Of a stretch of DNA of 64,000 nt, positions 16,679 to 26,176 are shown piece by piece. The notes beneath the pieces are model-generated. The model ran no database searches and had not been told where the DNA came from. It was given only the letters and a program-made list of their open reading frames with translations. The first letter of the stretch is position 1, and each line of letters opens with the position of its first letter. This DNA comes from Paenibacillus sp. JZ16. Its GTDB lineage: Bacteria > Bacillota > Bacilli > Paenibacillales > Paenibacillaceae. The stretch is from assembly GCF_015326965.1 (NCBI RefSeq), contig NZ_CP017659.1, positions 1,240,001 to 1,304,000 of the forward strand, given 5' to 3'. Both the position numbers and the translations under genes were made by a program.

Positions 16679-18955
16679 TTACATGTTAACGCGTCGCTCA
16701 TAAACTCTTCTTATAAGCTCTTCAATGATCTCATCAGGTGACCGGTCACCCAACCAAGTTTGACCATACATTTGCAATATTTTAATGAGTGGACCATCTT
16801 CCCAAAATCCGACGAATTCATCATTGAGATAAATCTTCTCTACGACATGCTGGTTCATCTCATCGAGGCATTCTTCCAGTACCGATTTCGCAATCGGATC
16901 GCTAATCCAATCGCTAATCAGGCTGAATTTATGAAATGATACTTCTTCCTTTCCAAAATCACAATACAATCGCTCCGTAATTCTTATATCGCGGGAAGAG
17001 CTGCCAAGCGCAATTTGGAAATAACCGCTCTCCGCTACCCAGCGGTTATATTTGGTATTGTAATAGGCAAAGTCTCTCTCTTCAAGTTCAAAGACGATCT
17101 GTTGTTTCTCCCCAGGAGCCAACTCGATTTTAGAAAATGCCTTCAATTCTTTCTCTGGACGCGTCCATGTGCACTCTTCGTCATGCACGTAAAGCTGAAC
17201 GACCTCTTTCCCTGTTCGATTTCCGATATTCTCCAGCCAGAAAGAGACCGTGATCCCTGTTTCCGTTTGAGCTGCCTTCATATCCTTATAGGCAAATGAA
17301 GTGTAGGATAAGCCATGGCCAAACGGAAACTGCGGAGCGAGTTCTTTCCTATCATAGTATCGATAGCCGATGAACAGCCCTTCACGATAATACAGCTTGC
17401 CGTTTTCACCGCGGATCCTCATATGTGAAGGATTGTCTGAAAGCTTAACCGGAAACGTCTCGGACAATTTACCGGAGGGACTCACCTGACCAAACAAGAT
17501 TTCAGCAATCGCTTTGCCCATGCCTTGTCCGGAAAGCCATGAGTGTATGACAGCGGGAACATGCTGAACCCAAGGACGCATCGCCAAGGCTGTTCCACTG
17601 CTGGTCACCACAATGCACTTCGGTTGTACGGCTGCAATCGCTTGAATAAGCAGAATCTGCTGTTCAGGCAAATCAATGCCCTTCAAATCACGCATCTCGG
17701 ATTCTGCGTATTCAGGCTGGCCAACGAATATGACTGCGACATCAGATTTTGCCGCCAATGCGACACTTTCCTTGATCATTTCCTCATGGACGGAGTCATC
17801 TTCAGGGTAACCCTCAGCATAACTCAACTCAACGGAAGCTCCAGCCAACGCCTTCATTTCTTCAAATGGAATATCAACGCGTGTAGGCGTTACTTTTGCG
17901 CTGCCGGCTCCTTGAATTCTAGGTTTTTTGGCAAAACGACCGATAACCGCAATGGAATGGGTTGACTCCGCATGAATCGGAAGGATGCCATTCTCATTCT
18001 TAAGAAGCACAATGCTTTCTGCTGCAGCTTTTCTCGCAAGATTGTGGTACTCCATATCGGATGCCGGAACAGCTTCCTCCATACCCGTTACACGTTCTAC
18101 GAGTTTTAGAATACGGGCAACGCTTTTATTGAGCTGCTCTTCTGCAAGAGCTCCGCTCTCAACGGCTTTGATAATCGCTTTCGTGTTATAACCGGCAGGT
18201 CCCGGCATTTCGAGATCAAGTCCTGCTTTCAGTCCACGAATCCGATCATTCACGGCAGTCCAGTCTGAGATGACAACCCCCTCGTATCCCCATTCTTCTC
18301 TCAAGATATCATGCAATAGGTGTTCATTCTCGCTGGTATACGAGCCATTGAGCAAATTATAGGAGCACATGACGGTCCAGGGATCCGATTTCTTAATAAT
18401 TCGTTCAAAGGCGCTTAAATAAATTTCGCGCAGCGTCCGTTCGTCTACTTCTGAACTCGTCACCATTTTCTCGAATTCCTGGTTGTTGCAAGCAAAGTGT
18501 TTAAGTGACGCCCCGACGCCTTTGCTCTGGAGGCCATTGATGAAAGCAGCGCCCAGTTCCCCTGTCAGGCAAGGATCTTCGGAGTAATATTCGAAATTTC
18601 TTCCCCCAAGCGGAGTCCGTTTCATGTTGATTCCTGGGCCGAGCAGCAATTCTACGCCCATCTCTTTGGATTCATTGCCAAGTGCTTCCCCGACTTCGTG
18701 CAGCAGTTCCGTATTCCACGAAGAACCGATAGCTGCGCCCGTGGGATAACAAGTTGCCGGAACATTCTCTGTCGTAATCCCCATTTCATCGTCACTGTTC
18801 GTTTTGCGGATCCCATTCGTTCCGTCATACATATGAACCGGCGGAATGTTGAGTCTCTCGATCCCCTTGGTCATCCACATATTTAATCCCGCACAGAGGG
18901 ATGCTTTCTCAGTAAGTGACATTTCCTTTATCAATTCATTAATCGATGCCTTCAT
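16679..18955 (-). CDS. GH3 family beta-glycosidase (cytosolic)
   Basis: 758-residue family 3 glycoside hydrolase without a signal peptide, so it acts inside the cell. The N-terminal barrel has the substrate motif KHFACNN (152-158) and the nucleophile Asp231 in VVISDW. The second domain contains IAVIGRFAKKPRIQGAGSAKV, and a fibronectin-III-like domain follows near residues 575-650 (VSFWLENIGNRTGKEVVQLY), plus about 90 extra residues at the end. Likely a beta-glucosidase or beta-xylosidase. It starts 19 bases after the EIIC gene, so the two form one operon; cleavage of an imported beta-linked disaccharide is the simplest role. Confidence 0.93.
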   Translation of the reverse strand: MKASINELIKEMSLTEKASLCAGLNMWMTKGIERLNIPPVHMYDGTNGIRKTNSDDEMGITTENVPATCYPTGAAIGSSWNTELLHEVGEALGNESKEMGVELLLGPGINMKRTPLGGRNFEYYSEDPCLTGELGAAFINGLQSKGVGASLKHFACNNQEFEKMVTSSEVDERTLREIYLSAFERIIKKSDPWTVMCSYNLLNGSYTSENEHLLHDILREEWGYEGVVISDWTAVNDRIRGLKAGLDLEMPGPAGYNTKAIIKAVESGALAEEQLNKSVARILKLVERVTGMEEAVPASDMEYHNLARKAAAESIVLLKNENGILPIHAESTHSIAVIGRFAKKPRIQGAGSAKVTPTRVDIPFEEMKALAGASVELSYAEGYPEDDSVHEEMIKESVALAAKSDVAVIFVGQPEYAESEMRDLKGIDLPEQQILLIQAIAAVQPKCIVVTSSGTALAMRPWVQHVPAVIHSWLSGQGMGKAIAEILFGQVSPSGKLSETFPVKLSDNPSHMRIRGENGKLYYREGLFIGYRYYDRKELAPQFPFGHGLSYTSFAYKDMKAAQTETGITVSFWLENIGNRTGKEVVQLYVHDEECTWTRPEKELKAFSKIELAPGEKQQIVFELEERDFAYYNTKYNRWVAESGYFQIALGSSSRDIRITERLYCDFGKEEVSFHKFSLISDWISDPIAKSVLEECLDEMNQHVVEKIYLNDEFVGFWEDGPLIKILQMYGQTWLGDRSPDEIIEELIRRVYERRVNM

Positions 18956-18974
18956 TTGTATTCATCCTTTCATA

Positions 18975-20216
18975 TCAAGCTTCTTCTTGTAACTCCCGCT
19001 CTTTCTTCAATTCCTGCGCATCGTACAGTTTAAAAAACGGAAACCATACGGCGAACACAATCAGCAGGACAACGGCGAGCAGAATAAGTCCATTGAATCC
19101 GGACATGAGGTAAGTCGATACACCGATCGGCGTATACCACAGCTGGAAGATTTTACTCGGAATTTGTGCAAACCCCATATCAAGAGCTAGGTAGACGATG
19201 ATGGGTGTAATAAGAGCATTGATCCACATAGGCACCATCAACAGCGGATTGAAAGCAACTGGCGCTCCATACACTACAGGCTCGTTAATATTAAATAGAG
19301 AAGGTATCAAAGTTGCTTTACCAATGGTTTTCAGTTTCTTGGATCTGGCAAACAGGAACCAGATCACAAGCGGTAAGGTTGCACCCATCCCTCCGATTCC
19401 AAGCCATCCGGAGAAGAAAGTTTCAAAGGTATTTATGTTGACGGGATCCAGTCCCTGCGCCACCAATGCGGCATTTTCTTCAATTGCCGGAATCCATATA
19501 GCATACCAGATGGGCATTAGAACCCATGGGCTGACTCCGAAGGAGTACAGCACAACTCCAATAAAGTTGAACAGAACAAACCCGAACAAACTTTGCCCCA
19601 TTGCATTAATAGGCTCAAATACGCTCACAATCAGTCCAAAGATATCAAAATGGAGCTGATACACAAGAACCCAGCCTAAACCCATGATCACGGCAATCGG
19701 AACTAGGAAGTCAAACCAATCCATAATAAACTCTGGCATGGAAGACCCTTTTTTAAAGAATGAGAACTTACCGCAGACATTCATGATGACGGCGATGAAC
19801 ACGCCGACAATAAGTGCCGTTACCATGCCCGCAGGACCGAAACGCTCAAGAACGAACTGAACGGTTCCGTCCTCGTTTACGACGGGATTAAGCAGCATGA
19901 GGAATAAGGATATGCCGGTCATTCCCGCCAGCAGCTTGATCTTGTGTCTCTCCTTTTTCTCCATGACCGTATACGGCGTTAGAAATGCAATAAACAAACC
20001 GAGAAGACCGAAGCTGAATGTTGTAATTGGCGTTAAATCCGGCATTCCAGGAATGAAGTCTTGCAAAATTGAAATCAAAGTAATAATGGAACCAATAAAG
20101 ATCATCGGGATGGCGACCATAATGGCTTCTTGAATCGATGCTATCCAAATGTTATTTGTAATCGCATCCAATCTTGGCGCAAAGGATTCCGTCATCCATT
20201 TCATGAAACGCTTCAT
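18975..20216 (-). CDS. PTS EIIC permease, lactose/cellobiose family
   Basis: 413-residue membrane component of a sugar phosphotransferase system, about ten membrane segments. The signature region TLIPSLFNINEPVVYGAPVA matches the conserved substrate-binding loop of cellobiose/lichenan EIIC proteins. The ATG at 20216 has AGGAGGG 9 bases upstream; the frame runs 18 codons further but that part crosses the ribosome site. There is no EIIA, EIIB or 6-phospho-glycosidase beside it, so phosphorylation would need components encoded elsewhere. Followed directly by the GH3 gene. Confidence 0.92.
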   Translation of the reverse strand: MKRFMKWMTESFAPRLDAITNNIWIASIQEAIMVAIPMIFIGSIITLISILQDFIPGMPDLTPITTFSFGLLGLFIAFLTPYTVMEKKERHKIKLLAGMTGISLFLMLLNPVVNEDGTVQFVLERFGPAGMVTALIVGVFIAVIMNVCGKFSFFKKGSSMPEFIMDWFDFLVPIAVIMGLGWVLVYQLHFDIFGLIVSVFEPINAMGQSLFGFVLFNFIGVVLYSFGVSPWVLMPIWYAIWIPAIEENAALVAQGLDPVNINTFETFFSGWLGIGGMGATLPLVIWFLFARSKKLKTIGKATLIPSLFNINEPVVYGAPVAFNPLLMVPMWINALITPIIVYLALDMGFAQIPSKIFQLWYTPIGVSTYLMSGFNGLILLAVVLLIVFAVWFPFFKLYDAQELKKERELQEEA

Positions 20217-20271
20217 CTGTGTATTCCCTCCTGTGTTTCTGTTGTGGACATAGCTATAGTATAGATTCAAT

Positions 20272-20285
20272 TGTTAACGCTTACT
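20272..20285. promoter_or_regulatory. cre-like site upstream of the EIIC gene
   Basis: TGTTAACGCTTACT resembles the cre consensus with two mismatches. On the minus strand it lies just upstream of a good -10 (TATACT, about 20259-20264), in the -35 region. Confidence 0.45.
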
Positions 20286-20371
20286 CGTTGTAAATTGCCT
20301 CGTCTATGGTCGTTTTTTGTTCATTTCTCGTCTTGGGAGCCGGCAAATCGAAGCTGCCTGGAATGGACAGC

Positions 20372-20405
20372 AAAAAACACCCCTCTCTTATAGAGCGGTG
20401 GTGTT
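20372..20405 (-). terminator. terminator of the AraC-GH39 gene
   Basis: AACACC/GGTGTT outer stem with a CTCT/AGAG inner stem, followed in the minus direction by six T; 18 bases past the stop codon. Confidence 0.7.
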
Positions 20406-20422
20406 CTTGAAGGTTCTAGTGT

Positions 20423-22921
20423 TTAAAACTGTTTCTCTAAAGTGAGCAATAGGACACCATGAGGTGGAAGAATGAGCTCTTTATACCACCCCTGATTCTC
20501 TAATATCTCTGTCCGGATGACCGGGCCGCTTCTTCCGCGAAGATACGCAAGTTCCTCCTCCGTCAAGATTTCGGGTGCCCCCATGCGAACCCACTCGTCA
20601 AAAACGGAGCCATGTTCCCGGTCCATCTGATAAGTTGTGCATTTATAGGCTCCTGAAAGATGAGGAATGTTGACTTGGAACACCTTGCTTCCCTTCTCTT
20701 CGAACACGCCGTAACGGTTAAGATTGGACATCTCCGACCAGTCCCCGCTTGAAAACATATGATCCATATGGACGTAATGATACAGCAGAAGCTGCATGCT
20801 CCCATCTTGATTCTGAGTGCCCACATAACCATCACCCTTAACGGTGATCTCTTCACCCAGCCTCTGAAGAAGCTCAAAGGCGTAATAGCTCGGCTTCTTA
20901 AGGCCATCCCGATTCATTAAACCAAAACCTCCGTAAAACGGAGAGAAGGGAACAAGACTTTCCTCAAACACATCCGTAAAACACCAGAAAGCCATGGCCT
21001 TTACGTCTCCCAATGTATTCATCGCATGATACATCACAAACGGGGCCATAAACATGGTATCGTGCAGCAGATGCCGGTCATAGAGCGAAAAGTTCCATTC
21101 GGTAATATGCAGCTCCATATCGCGGAAAGACGCAAGCGCCATTTTGTCCTGCAATCGACGGATACTCTCCTTATAAAAGGTTGGTGGCATCATCTTCGTT
21201 AATATGTTCTGCTCTGCTTTAAGCTGAGGATATTCCGAATAGATATGAAAGGAAAAGAAGTCGAGGGGCACCTGACGTTTATTGCAATATGCCATAAATT
21301 CCTCGGCCCAGCTGTCGTTCCATATCGAACCATAACCTAAAGCAGGGCCTCCTGTTTTTAGTTCGGGAAGGACCGACTTGATCACTCGAACGGTAGATTC
21401 ATAAAAAGAGAAGTATTCCTCTTTGCTACCTGCCCAGCAAACGCCTGATAAATCCGGTTCATTCCAGACTTCAAAGTACCATTGTTTTACTTCCCGAGCC
21501 CCATAGCGATTTAAGCAATGCCGAACGAACGCACGAACAAGCGCCTCCCATTTTGCCTGATCGGCTGGAGGGGAGATATTCCCTTTCCACCAGAATACCG
21601 TTTCGTTGGAACGGCTAAGCAGGGTCGGCATGAAACCAAGCTCCACGAACGGCCTGATGCCCAGCCCAATAAGAAAGTCATACAGCTTGTCAACATATGC
21701 CCAGTTATAGATGGGAGTACCGTCATCCTCTTCGTTATATACCATCATCTCATCATTAAAGATGCCATGGAAACGTATGTATTCAAAAGGAATTCGTCCT
21801 TTAAGCTCGGCGAGCTGCCGACGCCAGTCATCGCGCAGTCCTTCAATTGCCCTGCCCGCTGTTGTGGTAACGTTCCAGTGCTTTTTGTACCATGCTGACG
21901 ACATTCCCGGCTGAATCTGAAATTGCACATGATCCGTAACAACCGCCGTTAACGGGTTTGCCCTATCCTGTTCCTGAACCGACTTCTCTTCCAGATATCG
22001 ATATAACGCCCCCATCGCATTGATCGTATCTAATTCATAATAGTCACCACTCGAGGACTCTTCATATGTAAGCGGTTTTCGATTAGGCTTATCCTGAAGC
22101 GAGGCAGCGGCTTCACGATACGATCCTGGTGTGCAGCCGTACTTTTCTTTGAAGTACTTATTGAACAACTTTACATTCGCAAAACCGCAATCCATGGCAA
22201 TTTCGGTAATGCTCTTCTCAGTTCCCGATAACTCCGACTGGGCTTTCTCCAAACGGATCAGCGTTAAATACTTTTGGAAAGGAATACCGATTTTATCGGT
22301 GAAAAAGTGAGAAAAATAATGCAAACTTAAGTGCTCCTGTTCGGCCATCGTCTGCAGCGTTATTTTCTCTTTGTAATTTTGATCGATATAGGTAAGAACC
22401 CGATTCAACCTTTTATAGTCATAGCTCTTGCCGCCATCTTCAGCTTCCGGGTTGATTCCTTCCGCAAAATATCGCAATAAATGACCACATAATGTATGCA
22501 ACCTTCCCACGGTAAAGCTTCGATAGCCTGGAGACTTCTTGTTCATTTCCCATACCATCTTGGCAAGCTCTTGCTTAATCGTGTCAAATCGGAAGCCGAT
22601 CGGCTCAGCCTCAGTCGCTGAGTTGCAAGAAATAAAAACGTTATTATGCAGCCATTCCGGGCCAAACTGAAGCGTTAATAATATATTGTCATGGTTATTC
22701 TGCTCAAACTTATGGATCGACATGCTATTCACCACAATGACATCGTCCTGATGCAGGGTATACTCCTTCTGATCAAGATGCATGATAACCGAACCTTGGA
22801 GCACATAGACAATCTCCACCTCTTTATGCCAGTGAAATGGAACCTGCTTCACGCTGTTGACAAACAGCTTAAAAGGCATATCCTCTTGGTGCTCGATAAA
22901 TTCATATAGGTAACGCATCAT
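20423..22921 (-). CDS. AraC-family regulator fused to a GH39 glycosidase domain
   Basis: 832-residue cytosolic fusion. Residues 1-110 are an AraC-type cupin sensor (PFHWHKEVEIVYVLQGSV), 165-270 a double helix-turn-helix of AraC type (TLQTMAEQEHLSLHYFSHFF and ITEIAMDCGFANVKLFNKYF), and 330-832 a family 39 (beta-xylosidase-type) barrel. Both catalytic glutamates are visible: Glu488 in WNEP and Glu608 in ITEWN. The intact active site suggests real hydrolysis or a catalytically competent sensor, not a worn-out domain. It sits upstream of, and on the same strand as, the EIIC-GH3 operon and is likely its regulator. ATG at 22921 (ATGATG) with GAGGG a few bases upstream. Confidence 0.9.
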   Translation of the reverse strand: MMRYLYEFIEHQEDMPFKLFVNSVKQVPFHWHKEVEIVYVLQGSVIMHLDQKEYTLHQDDVIVVNSMSIHKFEQNNHDNILLTLQFGPEWLHNNVFISCNSATEAEPIGFRFDTIKQELAKMVWEMNKKSPGYRSFTVGRLHTLCGHLLRYFAEGINPEAEDGGKSYDYKRLNRVLTYIDQNYKEKITLQTMAEQEHLSLHYFSHFFTDKIGIPFQKYLTLIRLEKAQSELSGTEKSITEIAMDCGFANVKLFNKYFKEKYGCTPGSYREAAASLQDKPNRKPLTYEESSSGDYYELDTINAMGALYRYLEEKSVQEQDRANPLTAVVTDHVQFQIQPGMSSAWYKKHWNVTTTAGRAIEGLRDDWRRQLAELKGRIPFEYIRFHGIFNDEMMVYNEEDDGTPIYNWAYVDKLYDFLIGLGIRPFVELGFMPTLLSRSNETVFWWKGNISPPADQAKWEALVRAFVRHCLNRYGAREVKQWYFEVWNEPDLSGVCWAGSKEEYFSFYESTVRVIKSVLPELKTGGPALGYGSIWNDSWAEEFMAYCNKRQVPLDFFSFHIYSEYPQLKAEQNILTKMMPPTFYKESIRRLQDKMALASFRDMELHITEWNFSLYDRHLLHDTMFMAPFVMYHAMNTLGDVKAMAFWCFTDVFEESLVPFSPFYGGFGLMNRDGLKKPSYYAFELLQRLGEEITVKGDGYVGTQNQDGSMQLLLYHYVHMDHMFSSGDWSEMSNLNRYGVFEEKGSKVFQVNIPHLSGAYKCTTYQMDREHGSVFDEWVRMGAPEILTEEELAYLRGRSGPVIRTEILENQGWYKELILPPHGVLLLTLEKQF

Positions 22922-23089
22922 TTGCCCTCATTTCAAATGAACTGCAAACGATATATCCTGATTCAACATATCGAATGCATTATAGAGTCTCGCTTAGATT
23001 ACAAGTATGTTCTTAAATTATAGAAGCTTATCATTATAGCATGTATAGTTTATTACTTTTACATACATTAGAAAACAGGCTATCCGGTA

Positions 23090-23290
23090 CTAGATTCGTT
23101 GCATTGTAATAAAAATGCCTGCGGAGAAGTTTTTAAATGCTAGAATCACACCGTACATCGGGACATAGTTGTTGATGAACAAGTAGACGATTCCCGGCAG
23201 TGTCATTAGCAGCAGCCACTTATACTTCTTCAGCCTCTTCCTTAAATGAGACGAACCCCTCTGTTCCAGCCCCTTCTTCTGATAACACAA
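23090..23290 (-). pseudogene. N-terminal stub of an LplB-type ABC permease
   Basis: 66 codons. The stretch KKYKWLLLMTLPGIVYLFIN followed by NYVPMYGVILAFKNF is the recognisable start of LplB/YtcP-type sugar permeases (normally about 300 residues), but the frame stops soon after and no further permease sequence follows to the left. It starts with TTG. Best read as the remnant of a lost importer; the rest of 22922-23465 holds only the terminator at 23360-23401. Confidence 0.7.
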
Positions 23291-23359
23291 TGATGACTTC
23301 TTCTCATCCTGTTACACCTATTCCAAAACCACAGAAATACTATTGAAGTTTTTCATTGC

Positions 23360-23401
23360 AAAAAAAGGGTGCCCCAAGAGGTCCATTGACCTGGGGCACC
23401 C
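23360..23401 (-). terminator. terminator of the CD3324-family gene
   Basis: 9-bp GC-rich stem (23367-23375 with 23393-23401) with an inner AGGTC/GACCT stem, followed in the minus direction by seven T; about 65 bases past the stop at 23466. Confidence 0.85.
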
Positions 23402-23465
23402 CACTGTCTGTGGTATGATGCTGTTCGTATGAATCCTTCCTCCACTCGCTGTTAGCCCAGCAAAG

Positions 23466-24143
23466 TCATGCATGATTAATATAAAACAAAACGTTTTCAT
23501 AGTATCTCATAAACCTTTTATAATCCGATGTTTCTTTCAGTATAATTATGGTTGGATAAGCATTTACTTTGCGTTGTTTTAGTGCAGCTAATACGTTCTT
23601 CTGTTCAATGCAATAAAATTTGCCTTCTTTATACTGAATAAGAAGCGGTGGATCTTCATCGGTACCGTCATTCCCAGGCATGCTTCCATCAAGTTCGATG
23701 AGACGCAAGGGAAACTTAACTACACCGAAGTACAAACACTCTTTACTCATAAAATCATGTAAATCAGGAACTGCATTTTGGGTATGGAGCATATAACAAT
23801 AAATCCATTCTTCGAGCATTCCGATATTCGCATACTGTACAGCGGATCGCACAGTTGGAGCATAAGTGAATTGTCGGTCATCTTTCTTCGAATAAATGAT
23901 TTTCTTTATGGAATCCAAAGATAAAAAGTACTCGTCCGCAAGTTCCGAAACCGTTACCCCATTGGCATACTTGTTGCGAATCATAATGTTACGCCTCTGT
24001 AATTGATTTCGGTAACCCGACTTCTCCCCCCAGCCCCTTTTTTCCTCTCCAGTAGGGATATAAAGAAGTTTTCCTGCAGCGTATTTCTGAATTTCTTTCA
24101 ATAAATTCTCAGGTATGATATCGCTGGCATTTTCATAATTCAT
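23466..24143 (-). CDS. CD3324-family protein with unrecognised C-terminal half
   Basis: 225 residues. The first 85 (MNYENASDIIPENLLKEIQ, then GKLLYIP, NQLQRRNIMIRNKY and SVKKI-like SLDSIKKIIYS) match the CD3324-type family, which ends in a Mor/helix-turn-helix-like segment and may bind DNA. The rest (about 100-225) is a separate part I do not recognise, with alternating beta pattern. ATG at 24143 has AGGGTGA upstream; the frame is open earlier but overlaps the preceding gene. It follows the APH-like gene by 11 bases, so they are one operon. Confidence 0.7.
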   Translation of the reverse strand: MNYENASDIIPENLLKEIQKYAAGKLLYIPTGEEKRGWGEKSGYRNQLQRRNIMIRNKYANGVTVSELADEYFLSLDSIKKIIYSKKDDRQFTYAPTVRSAVQYANIGMLEEWIYCYMLHTQNAVPDLHDFMSKECLYFGVVKFPLRLIELDGSMPGNDGTDEDPPLLIQYKEGKFYCIEQKNVLAALKQRKVNAYPTIIILKETSDYKRFMRYYENVLFYINHA

Positions 24144-24154
24144 AGGATCACCCT

Positions 24155-24859
24155 TTATAAGGCGTATATTCGATCCTTCAGTTGGCCGATAGATTTCATA
24201 ATAGAATTGCAAGATTCTATATCATCGATTGATGCATGCCACCGCAAAACATCGATTCCCTTATAATAAGCCATGCATAAAAATCTTTCTTTAAAATCCG
24301 GTATGACAATGTTCCTTTTTTTGCAATACTCGAATAACAATTCAGGTATGTGCAAGTAAGGCTTATTTAAGTCCATAATGGCAAAATCTAAAAGGAAATC
24401 GCATATTCCCGATCTGCTCCAATCTGGGAAACCAACCGTCGTTTTTCCATCTGTGATCATGATTTCAAAAAACGTGTTATTGTTTACCAAATAACGTTTT
24501 CCTTCGCAATAATCAATTCTGGCGTCCATTTCCATCCAGTATTTTTCGACAAAGTCACGGTCTAAAATCGTTGTATCATAGAGTTCCTTCCAATTAAACC
24601 AATATCCTTCTTTATCTTCTGCAAATGTGTCGATTAGAAATTGCCTGCAGGTACTATACTCCGTTTTACAATCCTCGTTGAACTCACCATAGCCTTCTAC
24701 TCCCGCTATGTCCGATGCACTAATTTCCAAGACTTTGTCAAAAAACAACTCGTAACAATCTGCAAACTGATCGGGGCTTATTTCATCAGCGACAAATCCA
24801 TTGGGTGTCATGGTTACCTGATCCGAAAGCAGGGACTTGATTTTACTGTCTTTACTCAT
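24155..24859 (-). CDS. hygromycin-phosphotransferase-like pseudoenzyme
   Basis: 234 residues resembling the C-terminal two thirds of hygromycin B/aminoglycoside phosphotransferases: GVEGYGEFN, then RYLVNNNTFFEIMITDGKTT and VGFPDWSRSGICDFLLDFAI. The N-terminal ATP-binding lobe is absent, and the catalytic HGDxxxxN loop is replaced by NNN at the matching place, while the later DW metal motif remains. It therefore should not phosphorylate anything. ATG at 24859 has AAAGGAGA 8 bases upstream, and the frame is long and clean, so the gene looks expressed rather than decayed. First gene of a two-gene operon with the CD3324-family gene. Confidence 0.7.
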   Translation of the reverse strand: MSKDSKIKSLLSDQVTMTPNGFVADEISPDQFADCYELFFDKVLEISASDIAGVEGYGEFNEDCKTEYSTCRQFLIDTFAEDKEGYWFNWKELYDTTILDRDFVEKYWMEMDARIDYCEGKRYLVNNNTFFEIMITDGKTTVGFPDWSRSGICDFLLDFAIMDLNKPYLHIPELLFEYCKKRNIVIPDFKERFLCMAYYKGIDVLRWHASIDDIESCNSIMKSIGQLKDRIYAL

Positions 24860-25007
24860 GCTCGTATCTCCTTTACACCAACAATTGTTATACACACATC
24901 AGCTGCGCACCTGATATGGGGTAATGATAACATTGGCCATGGATCGGATATAGGTAACGAATAGGTTTAGTCAACTTTACACCCGCCCCTTGTGATCACT
25001 TCAAATA

Positions 25008-26159
25008 CTAACAAAAAAGTTTACCCTCAATCATCGTCCATTGCACTTGATACCTTTCATCCATCAGCACGAGATCCGCATCGTATCCTACCTCGATTTT
25101 TCCTTTGTGAGATAAACCTAGAATACGGGCCGGCGTTGTTGAAGCCATGTGCACGGCATCCTCCATTGAAATTCCGTTAGCTTCGGTCAGACGTAACGCT
25201 TCATTCATAGTCACGGTACTCGATGCTAACGTACCATCCGCAAGCCTTGCAATCCCCTCGGATACGGTGACGTGATGACCACCAAATATGTAATTACCAT
25301 CGCCTAATCCCATCGCCTGAAGTGCATCGGTAATAAGCACCATGCCTTCGGGCCCTTTGAGACGATGCATTAATCTGACGATGGCTGGATGTAGATGGAC
25401 TTGATCAACAATCGCTTGCAGGCTTACATGCGGTTCTTCGAACGCGGCTACAATCAGTCCGGGATCTCGATGGTGAATCGGTCTCATGCCGTTAAAACAA
25501 TGGGTTACATGACTCGCACCGGCTGCAAAAGCCAGCTTCGCTTCCTCGTAGGTGGCATCGGAATGAGCCACGGCAATCACAACACCCTGCTCTTTCAGAA
25601 AGGATATGAGCTCCAAGCCTCCAGGCAATTCGGGTGCGATCGTTACCATTTTAATGAGCGATCCCGCTTCCTGAAAAACACACTTCATTTCTTCCAGATT
25701 CGGGTGGCGAAGATATTTCTCATTTTGCATCCCTTTACGCTTCGGATTCAAATAGGGTCCTTCCAGATGAATGCCGGCGATCCTTGCCCCTTGTTCTCGT
25801 CCGATTACAGATTTGACACTGCGAATCATGTTCAGCAGGTCCTCTATCGTCGAACTCACAGAAGTCGCCAGAAATGAGGTGCATCCGGTTGCCGCGCAAG
25901 CGCGTGATACTTCTTGAATGCTGTCCTCGGTTCCATCCATCATGTCATAGCCATTGGCCCCATGAATATGAACATCGATCATTCCTGGTATGAGCCACAT
26001 TCCATTCCCATCAATCAGTTCAGCATCACTTTCGATTTTATCAAGTACTTGCGACGGTTCTATTCTCTTCAGCTTTCCGTTTGAAATCCAGACCGTTGCA
26101 GAAGGAAGTATTTGATGAGGTAGGTGGACTTTGACATGTCGAATGATTTTGTTATTCAT
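25008..26159 (-). CDS. nagA: N-acetylglucosamine-6-phosphate deacetylase
   Basis: 383-residue cytosolic amidohydrolase that removes the acetyl group from GlcNAc-6-phosphate. Metal and active-site motifs are all present: DVHIHG, HLEGPYLN, AHSDATY, THCFNGM and ITDA. ATG with AAGGAG upstream. It lies 17 bases after the DeoR-family gene, so the two form an operon. The usual partner nagB (glucosamine-6-phosphate deaminase) is not nearby. Confidence 0.93.
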   Translation of the reverse strand: MNNKIIRHVKVHLPHQILPSATVWISNGKLKRIEPSQVLDKIESDAELIDGNGMWLIPGMIDVHIHGANGYDMMDGTEDSIQEVSRACAATGCTSFLATSVSSTIEDLLNMIRSVKSVIGREQGARIAGIHLEGPYLNPKRKGMQNEKYLRHPNLEEMKCVFQEAGSLIKMVTIAPELPGGLELISFLKEQGVVIAVAHSDATYEEAKLAFAAGASHVTHCFNGMRPIHHRDPGLIVAAFEEPHVSLQAIVDQVHLHPAIVRLMHRLKGPEGMVLITDALQAMGLGDGNYIFGGHHVTVSEGIARLADGTLASSTVTMNEALRLTEANGISMEDAVHMASTTPARILGLSHKGKIEVGYDADLVLMDERYQVQWTMIEGKLFC

Positions 26160-26176
26160 TACTATAAGGCTCCTTC

